Below are positions 42,758 to 52,155 of a DNA stretch of 64,000 nt, piece by piece (position 1 is the stretch's first letter; each line of letters begins with the position of its first letter). Position numbers and translations under genes: made by a program. The notes under the pieces were generated by a model. It did no database searches. It was not told the origin of the DNA and was given only the letters and a program-made list of their open reading frames with translations. The DNA is taken from NCBI GenBank assembly GCA_020847985.1, contig JADLBC010000023.1:62001-126000 (forward strand), written 5' to 3'. This DNA is from Dehalococcoidia bacterium (GTDB lineage Bacteria > Chloroflexota > Dehalococcoidia > Tepidiformales > Tepidiformaceae).

Positions 42758-44161
42758 TCACCGGCGGTAGCATGTAGAACGATCGGGCACTGCTAGCACC
42801 GCCTCGGCAACCCGTCGGGCAACCTCGACGTTGATGGCGTTCCCGAGTGCTTCGTACGCGCGGGTATGCGCTTCCGGGAGGAAGAGCAAGTCCTCCATGC
42901 TCTGGAGCCGCTTGCACTCCGCCGGCGTCATATATCGACGTTCCCACGTGATGATTGGCACCTGTGTTGAAGTCATAGCAATCAAGGATGGCGCTGTGGT
43001 CGTTCGCTTCACCCGCACGCCAGATGCCCGCAGCTGAACAACATATCGACTGATCCGCCGATCCGTCTCGCCTTGGCAATTCCACTCCAACTTCTGGCGG
43101 CTCGAGGGGAATTCGCGAATCTTAGGAATCCACTGGTCCAGCCAATCGCGATGACGTCCGTAGAATTCTCGATTCAGCCGAATGAAGCCAATCTTCCAGC
43201 GCGGAAACCGGTCTTGGCGGGTCCGAGCGTGGGAAGGAAGCATCGCCAGCAACTCCTCGCGAGTGGATGCGCCGGCGAGGGAGATTCCATGTGATCCGCT
43301 GAATCTCATCAGCTCCTCAGTAGCCATCGAGTGTGGTGTTCGCTCCTCGAATGGATACGTCGCACCGAATTCCATCGACCAAAGGGGATGCGGCACTTTC
43401 TCATCCCGCGGCAGCGCTCTTAAAAACTCCTGCCAGACCGACAAGCACTTGAGCACGTGATCCGGGATGGGCCGGGCCTCGGAGGGGTGTCTATCCAGAA
43501 TCCCTTCAATGGAGATCGGACCGGCAACACCACCTCCCTTTGGCCAGTCGAAATCATCGAGCGACTGCCGAGCAGCCACGATATAGACTCTATGGCGAAT
43601 CTGGGGGATTCCGAACTCGTGCGGAGACAGCTCGCCGATCTTTACGTCATACCCAATGTCGACCAACAGGCCCTCGATTTTAGACCAGGTAAGACCATCG
43701 TTATGGTTACGAAAATTGGGAACATTTTCCAGGATTACGTAGCGCGGCTTGCGATGCTCGATTATTCGGACGATGTCGCGATATAGCTGCCCGAATTCTG
43801 GGTCGTCGAACCCATCCTGGGCCCCAGCCTTGCTAAATGGCTGACATGGGAAGCCAGCGCACAGAATGTCATGTTCTGGAACGTCGGATGTCGCTACCTT
43901 CCGGATGTCCCCAACCGGAAGGATGCCGAAGTTCCGTTTATAGACATCTCGGAGAACATCGTCAATCTCGGACGCGAACACACACTGGTGACCAAGAGCG
44001 CGCAGCGCGAGGTGGAATCCTCCGAGGCCAGCAAACAGGTCAACGAACCGCAAGCCGCCCGGTGTTGTATCTCTCGGCTGCTCAGATCGTGGGAGATAGT
44101 CGGGCGACGGGGACAGAGGCGGGACAGCCTCGCCAGCGAAGTGTGGGTCGGACACCCTCAT
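42758..44161 (-). CDS. DNA (cytosine-5-)-methyltransferase
   Basis: 467 residues with all main C5-methylase motifs in order: I FVDLFAGLGGFHLAL, IV GFPCQPFSKAG with the catalytic Cys (about 105), VI ENVPNF, VIII RHRVYIVA, and IX-X QSMEDLLFLPEAHTRAYEAL with GNAINVEVA. It methylates cytosine C5 in a target set by the region between VIII and IX (about 190-420), which is larger than in the smallest enzymes. ATG 44161 has CGAGGGC upstream and overlaps the stop of the small RHH gene by ATGA. It is the last gene of a minus-strand island with GHKL, Z1 and PD-(D/E)XK proteins, and most likely marks self DNA for that system. Confidence 0.93.
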   Translation of the reverse strand: MRVSDPHFAGEAVPPLSPSPDYLPRSEQPRDTTPGGLRFVDLFAGLGGFHLALRALGHQCVFASEIDDVLRDVYKRNFGILPVGDIRKVATSDVPEHDILCAGFPCQPFSKAGAQDGFDDPEFGQLYRDIVRIIEHRKPRYVILENVPNFRNHNDGLTWSKIEGLLVDIGYDVKIGELSPHEFGIPQIRHRVYIVAARQSLDDFDWPKGGGVAGPISIEGILDRHPSEARPIPDHVLKCLSVWQEFLRALPRDEKVPHPLWSMEFGATYPFEERTPHSMATEELMRFSGSHGISLAGASTREELLAMLPSHARTRQDRFPRWKIGFIRLNREFYGRHRDWLDQWIPKIREFPSSRQKLEWNCQGETDRRISRYVVQLRASGVRVKRTTTAPSLIAMTSTQVPIITWERRYMTPAECKRLQSMEDLLFLPEAHTRAYEALGNAINVEVARRVAEAVLAVPDRSTCYRR

Positions 44162-44331
44162 TGGTGCCCTCGGCGAAAGAGGGGTTCCTGAGCAGCTAGG
44201 TACTGCGCTATGGCGTCGCGGACAACCCACGCGAAGGACACTCGCTTCGCCTGGGCGATCCGCTCGAGTTCGGTGTGATCAGACACGGGAACGGTCGCCG
44301 AGACCCGAACCGACTCTTTACGATCCTCCAT
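44158..44331 (-). CDS. Ribbon-helix-helix (CopG/Arc-like) protein
   Basis: 57 residues: MEDRKESVRVSATVPVSD, then ELERIAQAKRVSFAWVVRDA, then IAQYLAAQEPLF. This is the strand-helix-helix pattern of RHH DNA-binding proteins, with the VRVSATVP strand for DNA contact. The ATG has AGGTGG upstream, and its stop overlaps the methyltransferase start (ATGA), so both are made together. It probably controls expression of the restriction-modification island, like a C protein, or acts as an antitoxin. Role is inferred. Confidence 0.75.
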   Translation of the reverse strand: MEDRKESVRVSATVPVSDHTELERIAQAKRVSFAWVVRDAIAQYLAAQEPLFRRGHQ

Positions 44332-44447
44332 GTGCCACCTGCCTCACCATGCAGCACTATACAGCACGTCGCTGCGATTATGCCCGTATCAGCCCATGCC
44401 CGTCCCGGCAGTTCCATTTTTCGGTCCTCCGCAGTTGCGAACGTTGG

Positions 44448-45437
44448 TCACTTGCGTGGACGAAGGGCGGCGAACAGGCCCCCAGCTGCGATGAGCTCTT
44501 GGTCAGGAACGTGGCTGCAGCTACTTAGGTCGGATACGAAGCGAACGTCGCTTACCCCTCTGGGGAGCGGCGCCGAGAGGCGAGGCACCGCGTCGGCGAA
44601 GAAGAATGCTAGATCGCGGCGAGCACTCGTATGATCAAATCGCGCCGTGGAGGCTTCCGCCCAGTCGCTCCCAAGGCTCAAAGCGACTATCCGATTGAGC
44701 TTCGTGACGAGACCAGGTGACGTTGAGAGCGCGCCACTGATCTCGTCCACCAACTCTGCGATAGTCCGGCCCGCCGCGGCCATAGCGGCCGTCAGTGACA
44801 CAATAATCGCGCTGACCGTGGGCGGAGGATCGAGTTGCTCAAACGCGAAGTGATGATGTCGCGGTAGACGTGCGACGCTTTTCACCTCAGCACGCTGCGA
44901 ACCCAACGCGAAGTCGAAGATGTCCAGTGGATCCTCATGCCATGCCTCAACAAGCGTGGCGGGATCTCGCGCAGTTGCGATCACAAAGAGCTCTGCCCAG
45001 AGCCCCTGGACGCTTCTCGCACCCTCGATGGTCAACGCATGGAAGAGCTCAGCCACTTGGGTGATGGCCGCCTGAATGTCCGCTCCTGACGGATTCGTTG
45101 CCAATCGTCCAACAATGCCTCCTACGACGCGCAGGAAGTACGAATGAAGCCGGTCGTCGCCACCAAGGCATCTCACGATTGAGAGCCGTTGATCGAGTTG
45201 GGTCCCATCGCGCCGCACCACCACGCAGGCCTGATTCGGCGCAGCCTCAACATGCCGTAGCCTCAGACGCGCTGCGGCGCTCGCCCCTTGTGTGGCGGCT
45301 ATAAGGAAGGCGGGACGTCCTTCCCGGTCCTTGCCGAGCGAGATTGCGGGGCGGTCAAGAAAAGGCACGACCGTGAACGCATCCTCCGCACTCGAAGGAA
45401 GCGGCAAGCTACGAAACGATCCGTCCCAATCGTCCAA
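44448..45437 (-). CDS. PD-(D/E)XK motif protein (DUF4420-like), candidate nuclease
   Basis: About 329 residues. The segment GLWAELFVIATARDP then DIFDFALGSQRAEVKSVAR (about 150-190) gives E ... D ... ExK, the PD-(D/E)XK nuclease core; the rest is helical. DUF4420-type proteins are recurrent partners of Z1 and GHKL proteins in predicted restriction systems, and this is the expected cutting subunit. It follows the Z1 gene. TTG 45437 with AAGGGCGAGG upstream is used. A CTG at 45452 overlapping the Z1 stop (CTGA) is an alternative. Confidence 0.78.
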   Translation of the reverse strand: MDDWDGSFRSLPLPSSAEDAFTVVPFLDRPAISLGKDREGRPAFLIAATQGASAAARLRLRHVEAAPNQACVVVRRDGTQLDQRLSIVRCLGGDDRLHSYFLRVVGGIVGRLATNPSGADIQAAITQVAELFHALTIEGARSVQGLWAELFVIATARDPATLVEAWHEDPLDIFDFALGSQRAEVKSVARLPRHHHFAFEQLDPPPTVSAIIVSLTAAMAAAGRTIAELVDEISGALSTSPGLVTKLNRIVALSLGSDWAEASTARFDHTSARRDLAFFFADAVPRLSAPLPRGVSDVRFVSDLSSCSHVPDQELIAAGGLFAALRPRK

Positions 45438-45448
45438 TGCCTCGCCCT

Positions 45449-47656
45449 TCAGCTTGCTCCTTGTGCCTGCACAAGCACATCGATCGAGGCGCTTGGGGGC
45501 AGCCACACTGCCACACCCGGAACGTCGCGCTCCAGTTCCTGGCCGTTGTCATCTCTGAGAAGCAATGTGTGAATCTGCACCGACACATGGTCATCCTCAC
45601 GAATCTCGCGATCGCCGGGGTAGATCACTGATCCTCGAAGGGGGTTGCGGCCCTGAAACAGGTTCAGGATGCGCCCGTCCCGTGTACTCCGCGTTCGTGA
45701 GGCGCCGCCGCTCATCCGGAACACCACACACCGAGCATCGACATGACTCCGAAGGTAGAGTTCCAACTGAACCAGGAGCGCGGTGAACTCCTCGGAATCC
45801 ACATCGCTGTGCCGGAGTTGCGACAGCAACTCGTCGTACACGTCCCTAAGGAGCACACTCTCCGACTGCAAATGCTTCTGCTCATCGGTCCGCTGTGGAT
45901 GCCCCGCATCAAGCGACCAGAGGTGGTTGGCAACGAACCGGGCGACAGTGGCTCGATTCTCCGCGAGGGCCTGGGATGGAAGGTGCGGGGCCTTTGGATC
46001 GAACCATTTCGCCGCGAAGTCATCGCGCCGGTACGGAACATCGATCACATTCGCTCTCGTCGGCCTCCGTATCGCCATATCGAGGACCATTTTCCGCTTC
46101 CACTCACTAAGCGTTCCACCGTTGTCTCGATGCTCAATGAGGCGTTGACGAACGTCTTCTTCATGATCGGCGTACGCGCGGTATGCATCCCTGACCCCGC
46201 TCTCCAAATAGACCCGAGCGTAGCCGATGATGCTCCGCTTGTACCCGAGGAAACGTGCACGCTGCTGGATCGTGTCAGCATTGCCTACGCCAAGGCCACG
46301 AGGCATATAGGTGACTGTCAAGCCCTCCACCGTGAAACCGCGATCCATCGCCTGTCCCCCAACCAAGATATGAGAGTAGGCGTTGTGCCAGGGGACCTGT
46401 GGCGTTTGCCCACGGGCGGCATTCACCTCTGATACTTGCGTCATCGCGATCGCTCGCGGAAGGACGGTCATCAGATCGCCGAAGTCCGGAAGGTTCGGCA
46501 CGCTAGACGTGAGGTCGTCGTACCTCCTCTCGAAGTCGAGCACCAGATCCCTTCGATCGGGATCCTGGGACGGTCGCGACAGAAGCTCAGCCCAGAGGCC
46601 GCGTGCCGCTTGAACCCAACCGAAGTACTGCGCATGTTCGTTTGTCCGCCGATCCGGATGAACCATCATCGAGCGGTTGCCGAGCGCGTGGTCCAAGACC
46701 ACACCAGCGGACACTCCTAAGAAGAAGAGCTGCATTGCCTCGTGGAGGGATGCCGGTGGTCCGCTGAGGGGCTGTGCCGGCGTACCGATATCGCCTGGAG
46801 GAATCACTCGAACTAGCTCCGGACGATTGATGAAGAACTCTGCCACGCCGGTGTAGTCGTCGCCCGGTGTGATCACTTCGGCAAACTGAGGCGAAAGCCG
46901 ATCGATAATGTTGATGAGTAGGGGGGCCTGCGGCGTCGCCGTGTACTCAAGGTAAGTGTGATGAGGGATAAGATCCCTGAGTCTTAGCAAGCGGGCATAC
47001 GTAGCGCTCACTTCGTTCTGATTTACGCGCGTATTCAGGCCCGCCTGATCGGCCTCGTCATCAATGATCAGCGTCGGCACATCGGATAGGTCCAACCCGG
47101 TGAGCGTTGCAATAAGATTGTCGAGGTGAGTGCCCTGCTTCATGACGGTGAGGAACAGCGTTTGTGGCTCCAAGCCAGGGATCACTGGCTGGCGCCATTG
47201 GTCCAGTATGTCGCGGATGGTATGACGATGCTGCACCGGCCGCGGGTTGGAGAATGGCGCCCAGGGTCGGTCGGGTCGCGAGGCAATGCGGAGGTCCCGC
47301 TCGAACCGGTTCGTGTTCTGCCCGAGCAGGATCGTTGAGACTCCGCCAAGGATGATCACCAACCTAAATGCATTGTCGCGGGCCAGTGCCGACACTGCGG
47401 TCATGGACATCGTCTTCCCGCTCTGAACATAGCCAACTATCAAGCCTGTGCTTGCCTGTGATCGAGCAGTCGGAGATACGGCCTTTGAAATTACGCGCAC
47501 CGACTCCTCGGTTAGCCTTGCCGCCGATTCGGCATCCAGAGACAGGTGGGCCAGCAGGCCCTGCGTCTCCTCCCCCACAATGGGAGCCCACAAGGCTCCT
47601 GGCGGCAGTGGTTCGTTGGCTAAGACGACTTCATCTCCCTGCTGCAAGCTGGTCAC
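45449..47656 (-). CDS. Z1 domain-containing ATPase
   Basis: 735 residues. Walker A is GYVQSGKTMS (about 75-84), Walker B LIIDDEADQAG (about 195-205), and the Z1 signature ILVGGQAMDRGFTVEGLTVT lies near 430-450 with DTIQQRARFLGYK after it. This is a superfamily-II helicase-like fold with arginine-rich sensor, found in MORC/MutL-linked restriction systems. It is expected to translocate on or remodel DNA using ATP. GTG 47656 has AGAGGAGAAG upstream. Lies between the GHKL and PD-(D/E)XK genes, 35 nt from the former. Confidence 0.9.
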   Translation of the reverse strand: MTSLQQGDEVVLANEPLPPGALWAPIVGEETQGLLAHLSLDAESAARLTEESVRVISKAVSPTARSQASTGLIVGYVQSGKTMSMTAVSALARDNAFRLVIILGGVSTILLGQNTNRFERDLRIASRPDRPWAPFSNPRPVQHRHTIRDILDQWRQPVIPGLEPQTLFLTVMKQGTHLDNLIATLTGLDLSDVPTLIIDDEADQAGLNTRVNQNEVSATYARLLRLRDLIPHHTYLEYTATPQAPLLINIIDRLSPQFAEVITPGDDYTGVAEFFINRPELVRVIPPGDIGTPAQPLSGPPASLHEAMQLFFLGVSAGVVLDHALGNRSMMVHPDRRTNEHAQYFGWVQAARGLWAELLSRPSQDPDRRDLVLDFERRYDDLTSSVPNLPDFGDLMTVLPRAIAMTQVSEVNAARGQTPQVPWHNAYSHILVGGQAMDRGFTVEGLTVTYMPRGLGVGNADTIQQRARFLGYKRSIIGYARVYLESGVRDAYRAYADHEEDVRQRLIEHRDNGGTLSEWKRKMVLDMAIRRPTRANVIDVPYRRDDFAAKWFDPKAPHLPSQALAENRATVARFVANHLWSLDAGHPQRTDEQKHLQSESVLLRDVYDELLSQLRHSDVDSEEFTALLVQLELYLRSHVDARCVVFRMSGGASRTRSTRDGRILNLFQGRNPLRGSVIYPGDREIREDDHVSVQIHTLLLRDDNGQELERDVPGVAVWLPPSASIDVLVQAQGAS

Positions 47657-47691
47657 TTGAACTTCTCCTCTGTAACCGACGCTGGATGCTC

Positions 47692-49278
47692 CTATGGACG
47701 CGCAAGGGGGCCCCTAAGCATCTCATTCAGTCGCATGCGGATCGACCCCGCAAATTTGATGCCAGCTTCACGAGCCAACACCTCCGACACTCCGATACCA
47801 GCAGCTACACGCAGCAGTGGTTCGATTCGCGCTGCATCCGTGCCGCCGAACCGATCCATGAAGGGGTGCGCAAGGGACAGCCGGACGCCGACCTTGCGGA
47901 TGTTCTCGCCGGTCGGCGCTACCGACGAGCCGTCATCCGACACTGTGAGCCAGTCGCCGACCGCCGGATCCGAGACCAACTCTAGCGTGACTTGCCACCT
48001 TCGCGCGTCCAACTCCAACTCGAACTCCCGTCGCGCTGCAACAGGATCTGCCTCAGGTAGTTGGGGCGGCGGCTCCGCGTCCGCTCCATCCGTAGGGCCC
48101 GGCTGCTCCGGGATGTCGGCTGCACCACTACTCAGGGCGTCGGCCGTGCGGTCGACGGCCTCCTCCGCCCCTACGCGAATGTCGACCGGCCGAGCCCGGA
48201 CCCGATACTCGCGCGCCTGCGTTAGCAGAGGCAAAGGAGGCTTGTCCAACTCTTCCTTCAGCAGCTCTAAGAACGGCTCTTCATTCTCGTCCCAACGGAA
48301 ACCATCCTTGGTGTGGCTTACTTGAAAGCCGTCAAGATGGAGCTCACCGAACAAGCGCTGGAACACATAGTCGTTCGACGCACCGAAGATGTACCGTGGG
48401 CGATAGGTCTCGTCACCGCTTCCTTCGATGAGCCGACCACGACGAAACAGCGCGAATCCGGCGAGAGCGGTACTCCCTACCTGTCGTATTGCGGCAAAGC
48501 CATGAACGGTTAGGCCTTGACCGAGATCCAACTGGATGTCCTTTCGCCATTGCTTGTGAGTCGTCTGATCCTCGTCCTTATAGAACGCAGCACGAAGCAC
48601 GGATGGCTCATCGTACTGGAGGATCTCGCCGTTCCAAGTGAGCCTCAGATCTCCCCGGCGGATGAACTCCCTGTAGATGCTTGCAAGGTGGTCCTTCATC
48701 TTGCCGACCGTCCGGCCCTGCGGCGGCTTGTAGAGTTCACTGAGGCTCACCTCGGTGAAATGCCACTCCGTGGGAACCGGCCGGCCTTCTGGTCGCAGAA
48801 CCTCCCGGCCATTGCTCACGATGTCAGCAAGATCGAATACGAGAGTTCGCTCAAGGGGCTCGCCCAACGCCGTTGAGCGGACCGTGAATCGACGCCCGAA
48901 CCAGCAGGCGGCGCTCTTCATTCCCATCCCAAACTCGGAGAGGCCACTCCTGTCGAGCGGGCGTTCACCAGGCCGGAAGGCGCGCGCGAAGTCGGCCGTG
49001 TTGATGCCCGCGGCATTGTCGCGGATCACAATCACGCCGTCAGCTGGGTCGTATTCTATCTCTACATTGAGGAGGGCGATGCCTAGTAGTGCTCGGCTAG
49101 CCAGGAAGCTCTGTATCGAGTTGTCGACGAACTCCGCGAGTGCGTACCAGGGCTTGTAGTTAAGTGCCGGCAAGACCGACAGCATCCCTACTTCTGGGCG
49201 AACGTTGACTTCAGTGAGCTCGTCGATCTGCACGCGGAGGCGCCCCCTGGCGACGTTGGCACGGACGCCGGCCCACAT
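47692..49278 (-). CDS. GHKL ATPase of the MORC/MutL-like group
   Basis: 528 residues. GHKL motifs: N-box ALAEFVDNS (about 46-54), G1 IRDNAAGI (85-92) and G2 SEFGMGMKSA (114-123). A transducer-like region follows, then a variable C-terminal part beginning with an acidic/proline linker (about 410-440). MORC/MutL-type ATPases dimerise on ATP and clamp DNA. The gene opens the minus-strand operon with Z1, PD-(D/E)XK, RHH and methylase genes. ATG 49278 is used; TTG 49293 is also in frame. The start abuts that of the divergent vsr gene, leaving no space for a shared promoter. Confidence 0.85.
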   Translation of the reverse strand: MWAGVRANVARGRLRVQIDELTEVNVRPEVGMLSVLPALNYKPWYALAEFVDNSIQSFLASRALLGIALLNVEIEYDPADGVIVIRDNAAGINTADFARAFRPGERPLDRSGLSEFGMGMKSAACWFGRRFTVRSTALGEPLERTLVFDLADIVSNGREVLRPEGRPVPTEWHFTEVSLSELYKPPQGRTVGKMKDHLASIYREFIRRGDLRLTWNGEILQYDEPSVLRAAFYKDEDQTTHKQWRKDIQLDLGQGLTVHGFAAIRQVGSTALAGFALFRRGRLIEGSGDETYRPRYIFGASNDYVFQRLFGELHLDGFQVSHTKDGFRWDENEEPFLELLKEELDKPPLPLLTQAREYRVRARPVDIRVGAEEAVDRTADALSSGAADIPEQPGPTDGADAEPPPQLPEADPVAARREFELELDARRWQVTLELVSDPAVGDWLTVSDDGSSVAPTGENIRKVGVRLSLAHPFMDRFGGTDAARIEPLLRVAAGIGVSEVLAREAGIKFAGSIRMRLNEMLRGPLARP

Positions 49279-49292
49279 TGTAATGTCAGTCA

Positions 49293-49847
49293 ATGAGGCC
49301 TGCGAGCGTCGGCAACACCAGGGTGCCCTACCCGACCCCGACGAGCGCAGCCGTCACGCGCGTCATGAAAGGCAATCGCCGAACCGACACGCGGCCTGAG
49401 GTCACCCTCAGGTCCGCGCTCCATCGTCAGGGCTATCGATTCCGAAAGGCCTATCTAATTGAGACTTCGGAGCTTCGGGTCCGAGCCGATGTCGTCTTTC
49501 CAAGATGGAAGGTCGCCGTCTTCGTTGACGGTTGCTTCTGGCACTGCTGTCCGACCCACGGAACCCGCCCGACTGCCAATCAGGAGTACTGGCTTCCGAA
49601 GCTCCAGAGGAACCAGGCCCGGGACCTGCGGGTGAACTGTGCGCTTGAGCGCGCCGGCTGGGTCGTCGTCCGCATCTGGGAGCACGTCATCCCGGCCGAG
49701 GCAGTGTATCTTATTGCGAGCACCCTCCAACAGGTAAGGCAGGCCGGGCAGAGCCTCGTTGAAGGTCTCGCCAACCTAACCACCTCGCCCACCGCCAAAC
49801 CATCATCCCGATTCTCGCCCGGTGATGAGTTGCCGATCCGCGTCTGA
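49293..49847 (+). CDS. vsr: Vsr-like very short patch repair endonuclease
   Basis: 184 residues. The Vsr core begins at MKGNRRTDTRPEVTLRSALH. The metal-binding Asp is in RADVVFP (Asp66), and FVDGCFWHCCPTHGTRP supplies the conserved His and Cys (zinc site). EYWLPKLQRNQARD and IWEHV complete the fold. Vsr nicks next to T:G mismatches produced by deamination of 5-methylcytosine, so it fits the C5 methylase of the same island. The ~40-residue N-terminal and C-terminal tails are not part of the core. ATG 49293 overlaps the divergent GHKL start; no clear ribosome site. Confidence 0.92.
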   Translation: MRPASVGNTRVPYPTPTSAAVTRVMKGNRRTDTRPEVTLRSALHRQGYRFRKAYLIETSELRVRADVVFPRWKVAVFVDGCFWHCCPTHGTRPTANQEYWLPKLQRNQARDLRVNCALERAGWVVVRIWEHVIPAEAVYLIASTLQQVRQAGQSLVEGLANLTTSPTAKPSSRFSPGDELPIRV

Positions 49848-49896
49848 CCGGTCGCACTGTCGTCCGACTGGACGTCCCGCGCCACGCTTCACCAAG

Positions 49897-50790
49897 ATGG
49901 AGGCAGCAAAGTTGGGCACTCTGTACTTCCCAGCCTTCGACGACTTTGACCTCAACGACCGTGAGCTAGCGCTAACTGCCTACTTCACACGTCTAGAGTT
50001 CATAGCCCCGAAGCTGAAGCAGGAATTGAATGACACGCTCTTGGCAAGGAAAGCGTGCAACGAGCTTGAGGCAACCTTACAGGGTGAGTTTGACGCGATG
50101 GTGGCGGCAGCATTTGAACATGCCCAAGTGGAACGGCCGCAGCCCGGAGGAATCGGCCGGATCACGCTCCCTCTCATCTATACGCCAGGAGCCGCTGCTG
50201 CCGAGCTGCGCATGGAGGCCTTCAGGCTCCAAGCGGAATCTGCGGCAGGAGCGCTGATGCTCATGCTCGACGAGGTAGTCCAACGTCTTCGCCACGAGAC
50301 TGGGGCTCCGACAACCGGCGAGGCCCCATACCCGCGGCATGCATCGGAGTTTGTGCTCGGCACACTGGGCGCGAAGGATAACGTGTCGACCCTCATCTAC
50401 GCGGCCGGCAACGCCTACCGGCATGCGAAGGACTGGGAGGGCCTCGTGAATGAATTTGGGATACTCGATCAGAGTCATCACGAGTACGCGAAGGCCCGCC
50501 GAACTCTCGATATCTTGAGCTGTTCCATCGACCTGGTGCAGGTTTTCCGGGAGAGCACCTGCATCGCCTCCGTCGAGCGACTCACAGGGGATGATGTTGG
50601 GCGCGCGCCCTTCACAGTACTTTGGGATCGGCTTCACGACGTGGGACGAGACTATGCAAACACGTACGCCAGCGGTGTGGCGAGCCTCGACAAAGCAGTG
50701 TCGGCGTTGGACGCGCAACATGACTACGCCATGGCGCAGGTCTCTTTTTCGGGCGATGACCAGCTTTGGGATGATGCGCAATTCGAATGA
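49897..50790 (+). CDS. Unknown protein downstream of vsr
   Basis: 297 residues from ATG 49897 (an in-frame ATG at 49822 overlaps vsr). Mostly helical, acidic, with no transmembrane or catalytic motif I recognise. Notable parts are LGTLYFPAFDDFDLNDRELA, TAYFTRLEFIAPKLKQEL, and a Trp/Asp end. It is 49 nt after vsr on the same strand and shares the lower GC of the island, so it may be a further component of the defence system. Function unknown. Confidence 0.65.
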   Translation: MEAAKLGTLYFPAFDDFDLNDRELALTAYFTRLEFIAPKLKQELNDTLLARKACNELEATLQGEFDAMVAAAFEHAQVERPQPGGIGRITLPLIYTPGAAAAELRMEAFRLQAESAAGALMLMLDEVVQRLRHETGAPTTGEAPYPRHASEFVLGTLGAKDNVSTLIYAAGNAYRHAKDWEGLVNEFGILDQSHHEYAKARRTLDILSCSIDLVQVFRESTCIASVERLTGDDVGRAPFTVLWDRLHDVGRDYANTYASGVASLDKAVSALDAQHDYAMAQVSFSGDDQLWDDAQFE

Positions 50791-51456
50791 GTAATGGACC
50801 CCGGCATTTTCCGACTTCGGTTGATGGCAGCGAGACCAATTAGGGCCCTTGTCGTCATCTCGATGACGCTGCGCGCGTTGGCTGAGTCCTGGCGAGGATC
50901 CCGGGCGATCCCGCCGAAGCCCGCTCGCCTCATGATCCTCCGCTTCGGCGGCGGGAGGGCAGCCATGGCGTCGAATTCGCGGCCCACGCCCCTCATGAGA
51001 TAGCCGATGCACGAGGTCCTCAGTTGCTCGAGGAGCAGACGTACTTGGTCCTAATGGCGCATCCTGGGCACGCCCGACTGCGTGTCGTCCGGTTCATCGT
51101 CCGGTCCGCCCGCCAGGTTCGCCGATGTGTTCGACGCCTGGAGCGCGCGCGTCGGCCGCTATTGGCCCGACCACCTCTCTTAAGAGCCTCGAACTGATCA
51201 TCGGCGAACCGTGCCGCCCCTCGACGCCCGGCGCGATCTGGCCTCGTCTAGGACCTAGGATTTCGCAGGCACAGAAAGACAGCCCCACGCTCAAAGAGTG
51301 AGGGGGTAAGGAGGATCCTCCCTATCCTTGGCGTCGAGAGATTGCAAGTTGGGGCGGTTGCGGCTGGCATATCACGGATGGACCGTTCGCATGATGGGAC
51401 AGCGTTCCCGGATCGGATCATAGAATGAACTCCCGAGGAGGGCGAAAGTTCGCGCG
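50791..51456. other. Gap without a supported gene
   Basis: About 670 nt. Frames here are short and lack ribosome sites. It contains GGAGGATCCTCC at 51310-51321 inside a longer imperfect hairpin, the same core as in the repeat at 53.8 kb. Otherwise nothing recognised. Confidence 0.5.
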
Positions 51457-51912
51457 ATGGCCAGCCGACGATTTGAACTGTGGTCTGCGATCCTAGCCTC
51501 AATCTCAGGAATGGCAGCGCTCCTCTACTGTCTCTTCGGCCCGGTCGTGACCGAGGTGACCGTGCTGCCTGGATCATCGGAGCGCCAGGTTCGCTCACAT
51601 GGGCTTCTCAACGACGGATTTGAGCCGGTCGTCGCCGGTTTGCTGCTGATGACGGTTGGGATTCTCGTCGCGATCCTCGTCGCAGCAGTTGTCGACACCC
51701 GTCACGATGGAGGATGGGCGAAACTTCTGCTTTGGTGTTCGTCAAGCGCTCTCTTGCTGGGTAGCACCGTAGCGATCATGGCACTGGGATGGCTCTTTCT
51801 CCCAAGCGCGATGCTAGCAATCGCGGCAGCGGTCGCCTCGGAAGTCCGGACGGACACCCGTCCAGGCTCGACGGAGCCGGGATCGACGAGGATAGGTCAG
51901 CACCTAAGCTGA
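51457..51912 (+). CDS. Small integral membrane protein
   Basis: 151 residues with four hydrophobic helices: about 8-27, 58-80, 88-108 and 110-128. Short soluble parts, including SSERQVRSHGLLNDGFEP and a polar Thr/Ser/Gly-rich tail. No family recognised. GAGGAGGG lies about 15 nt before the ATG, rather far. Stand-alone gene between the unknown protein and the DUF4143 ATPase. Confidence 0.55.
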   Translation: MASRRFELWSAILASISGMAALLYCLFGPVVTEVTVLPGSSERQVRSHGLLNDGFEPVVAGLLLMTVGILVAILVAAVVDTRHDGGWAKLLLWCSSSALLLGSTVAIMALGWLFLPSAMLAIAAAVASEVRTDTRPGSTEPGSTRIGQHLS

Positions 51913-52155
51913 GATACAGACGGGGAACCAAGCGGCGCGCCATGGAGCCGCACTCCATGGTTCTGGCCCCGCCGCTGCTGCACGAGGGGTGTGGTGACAT
52001 CGCGTCACGTTAGTGTAGAAACGCTACTGCGCTGCAATGCGTTGATGTTGCCCAGGTCGTCGCGCTGGAGTGCTCCGAATCCGTGAGCCACCGCGCTCCA
52101 GTTCCGCGGCGCAGGGCCCTCCAATTCCGCAGTCGATCAGCTAGGATACCTCCCG

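Noticed and set aside
44208-44417. 69-residue minus-strand frame over the RHH gene
   Set aside because: The RHH frame has a clear fold pattern, ribosome site and ATGA coupling; this one does not.
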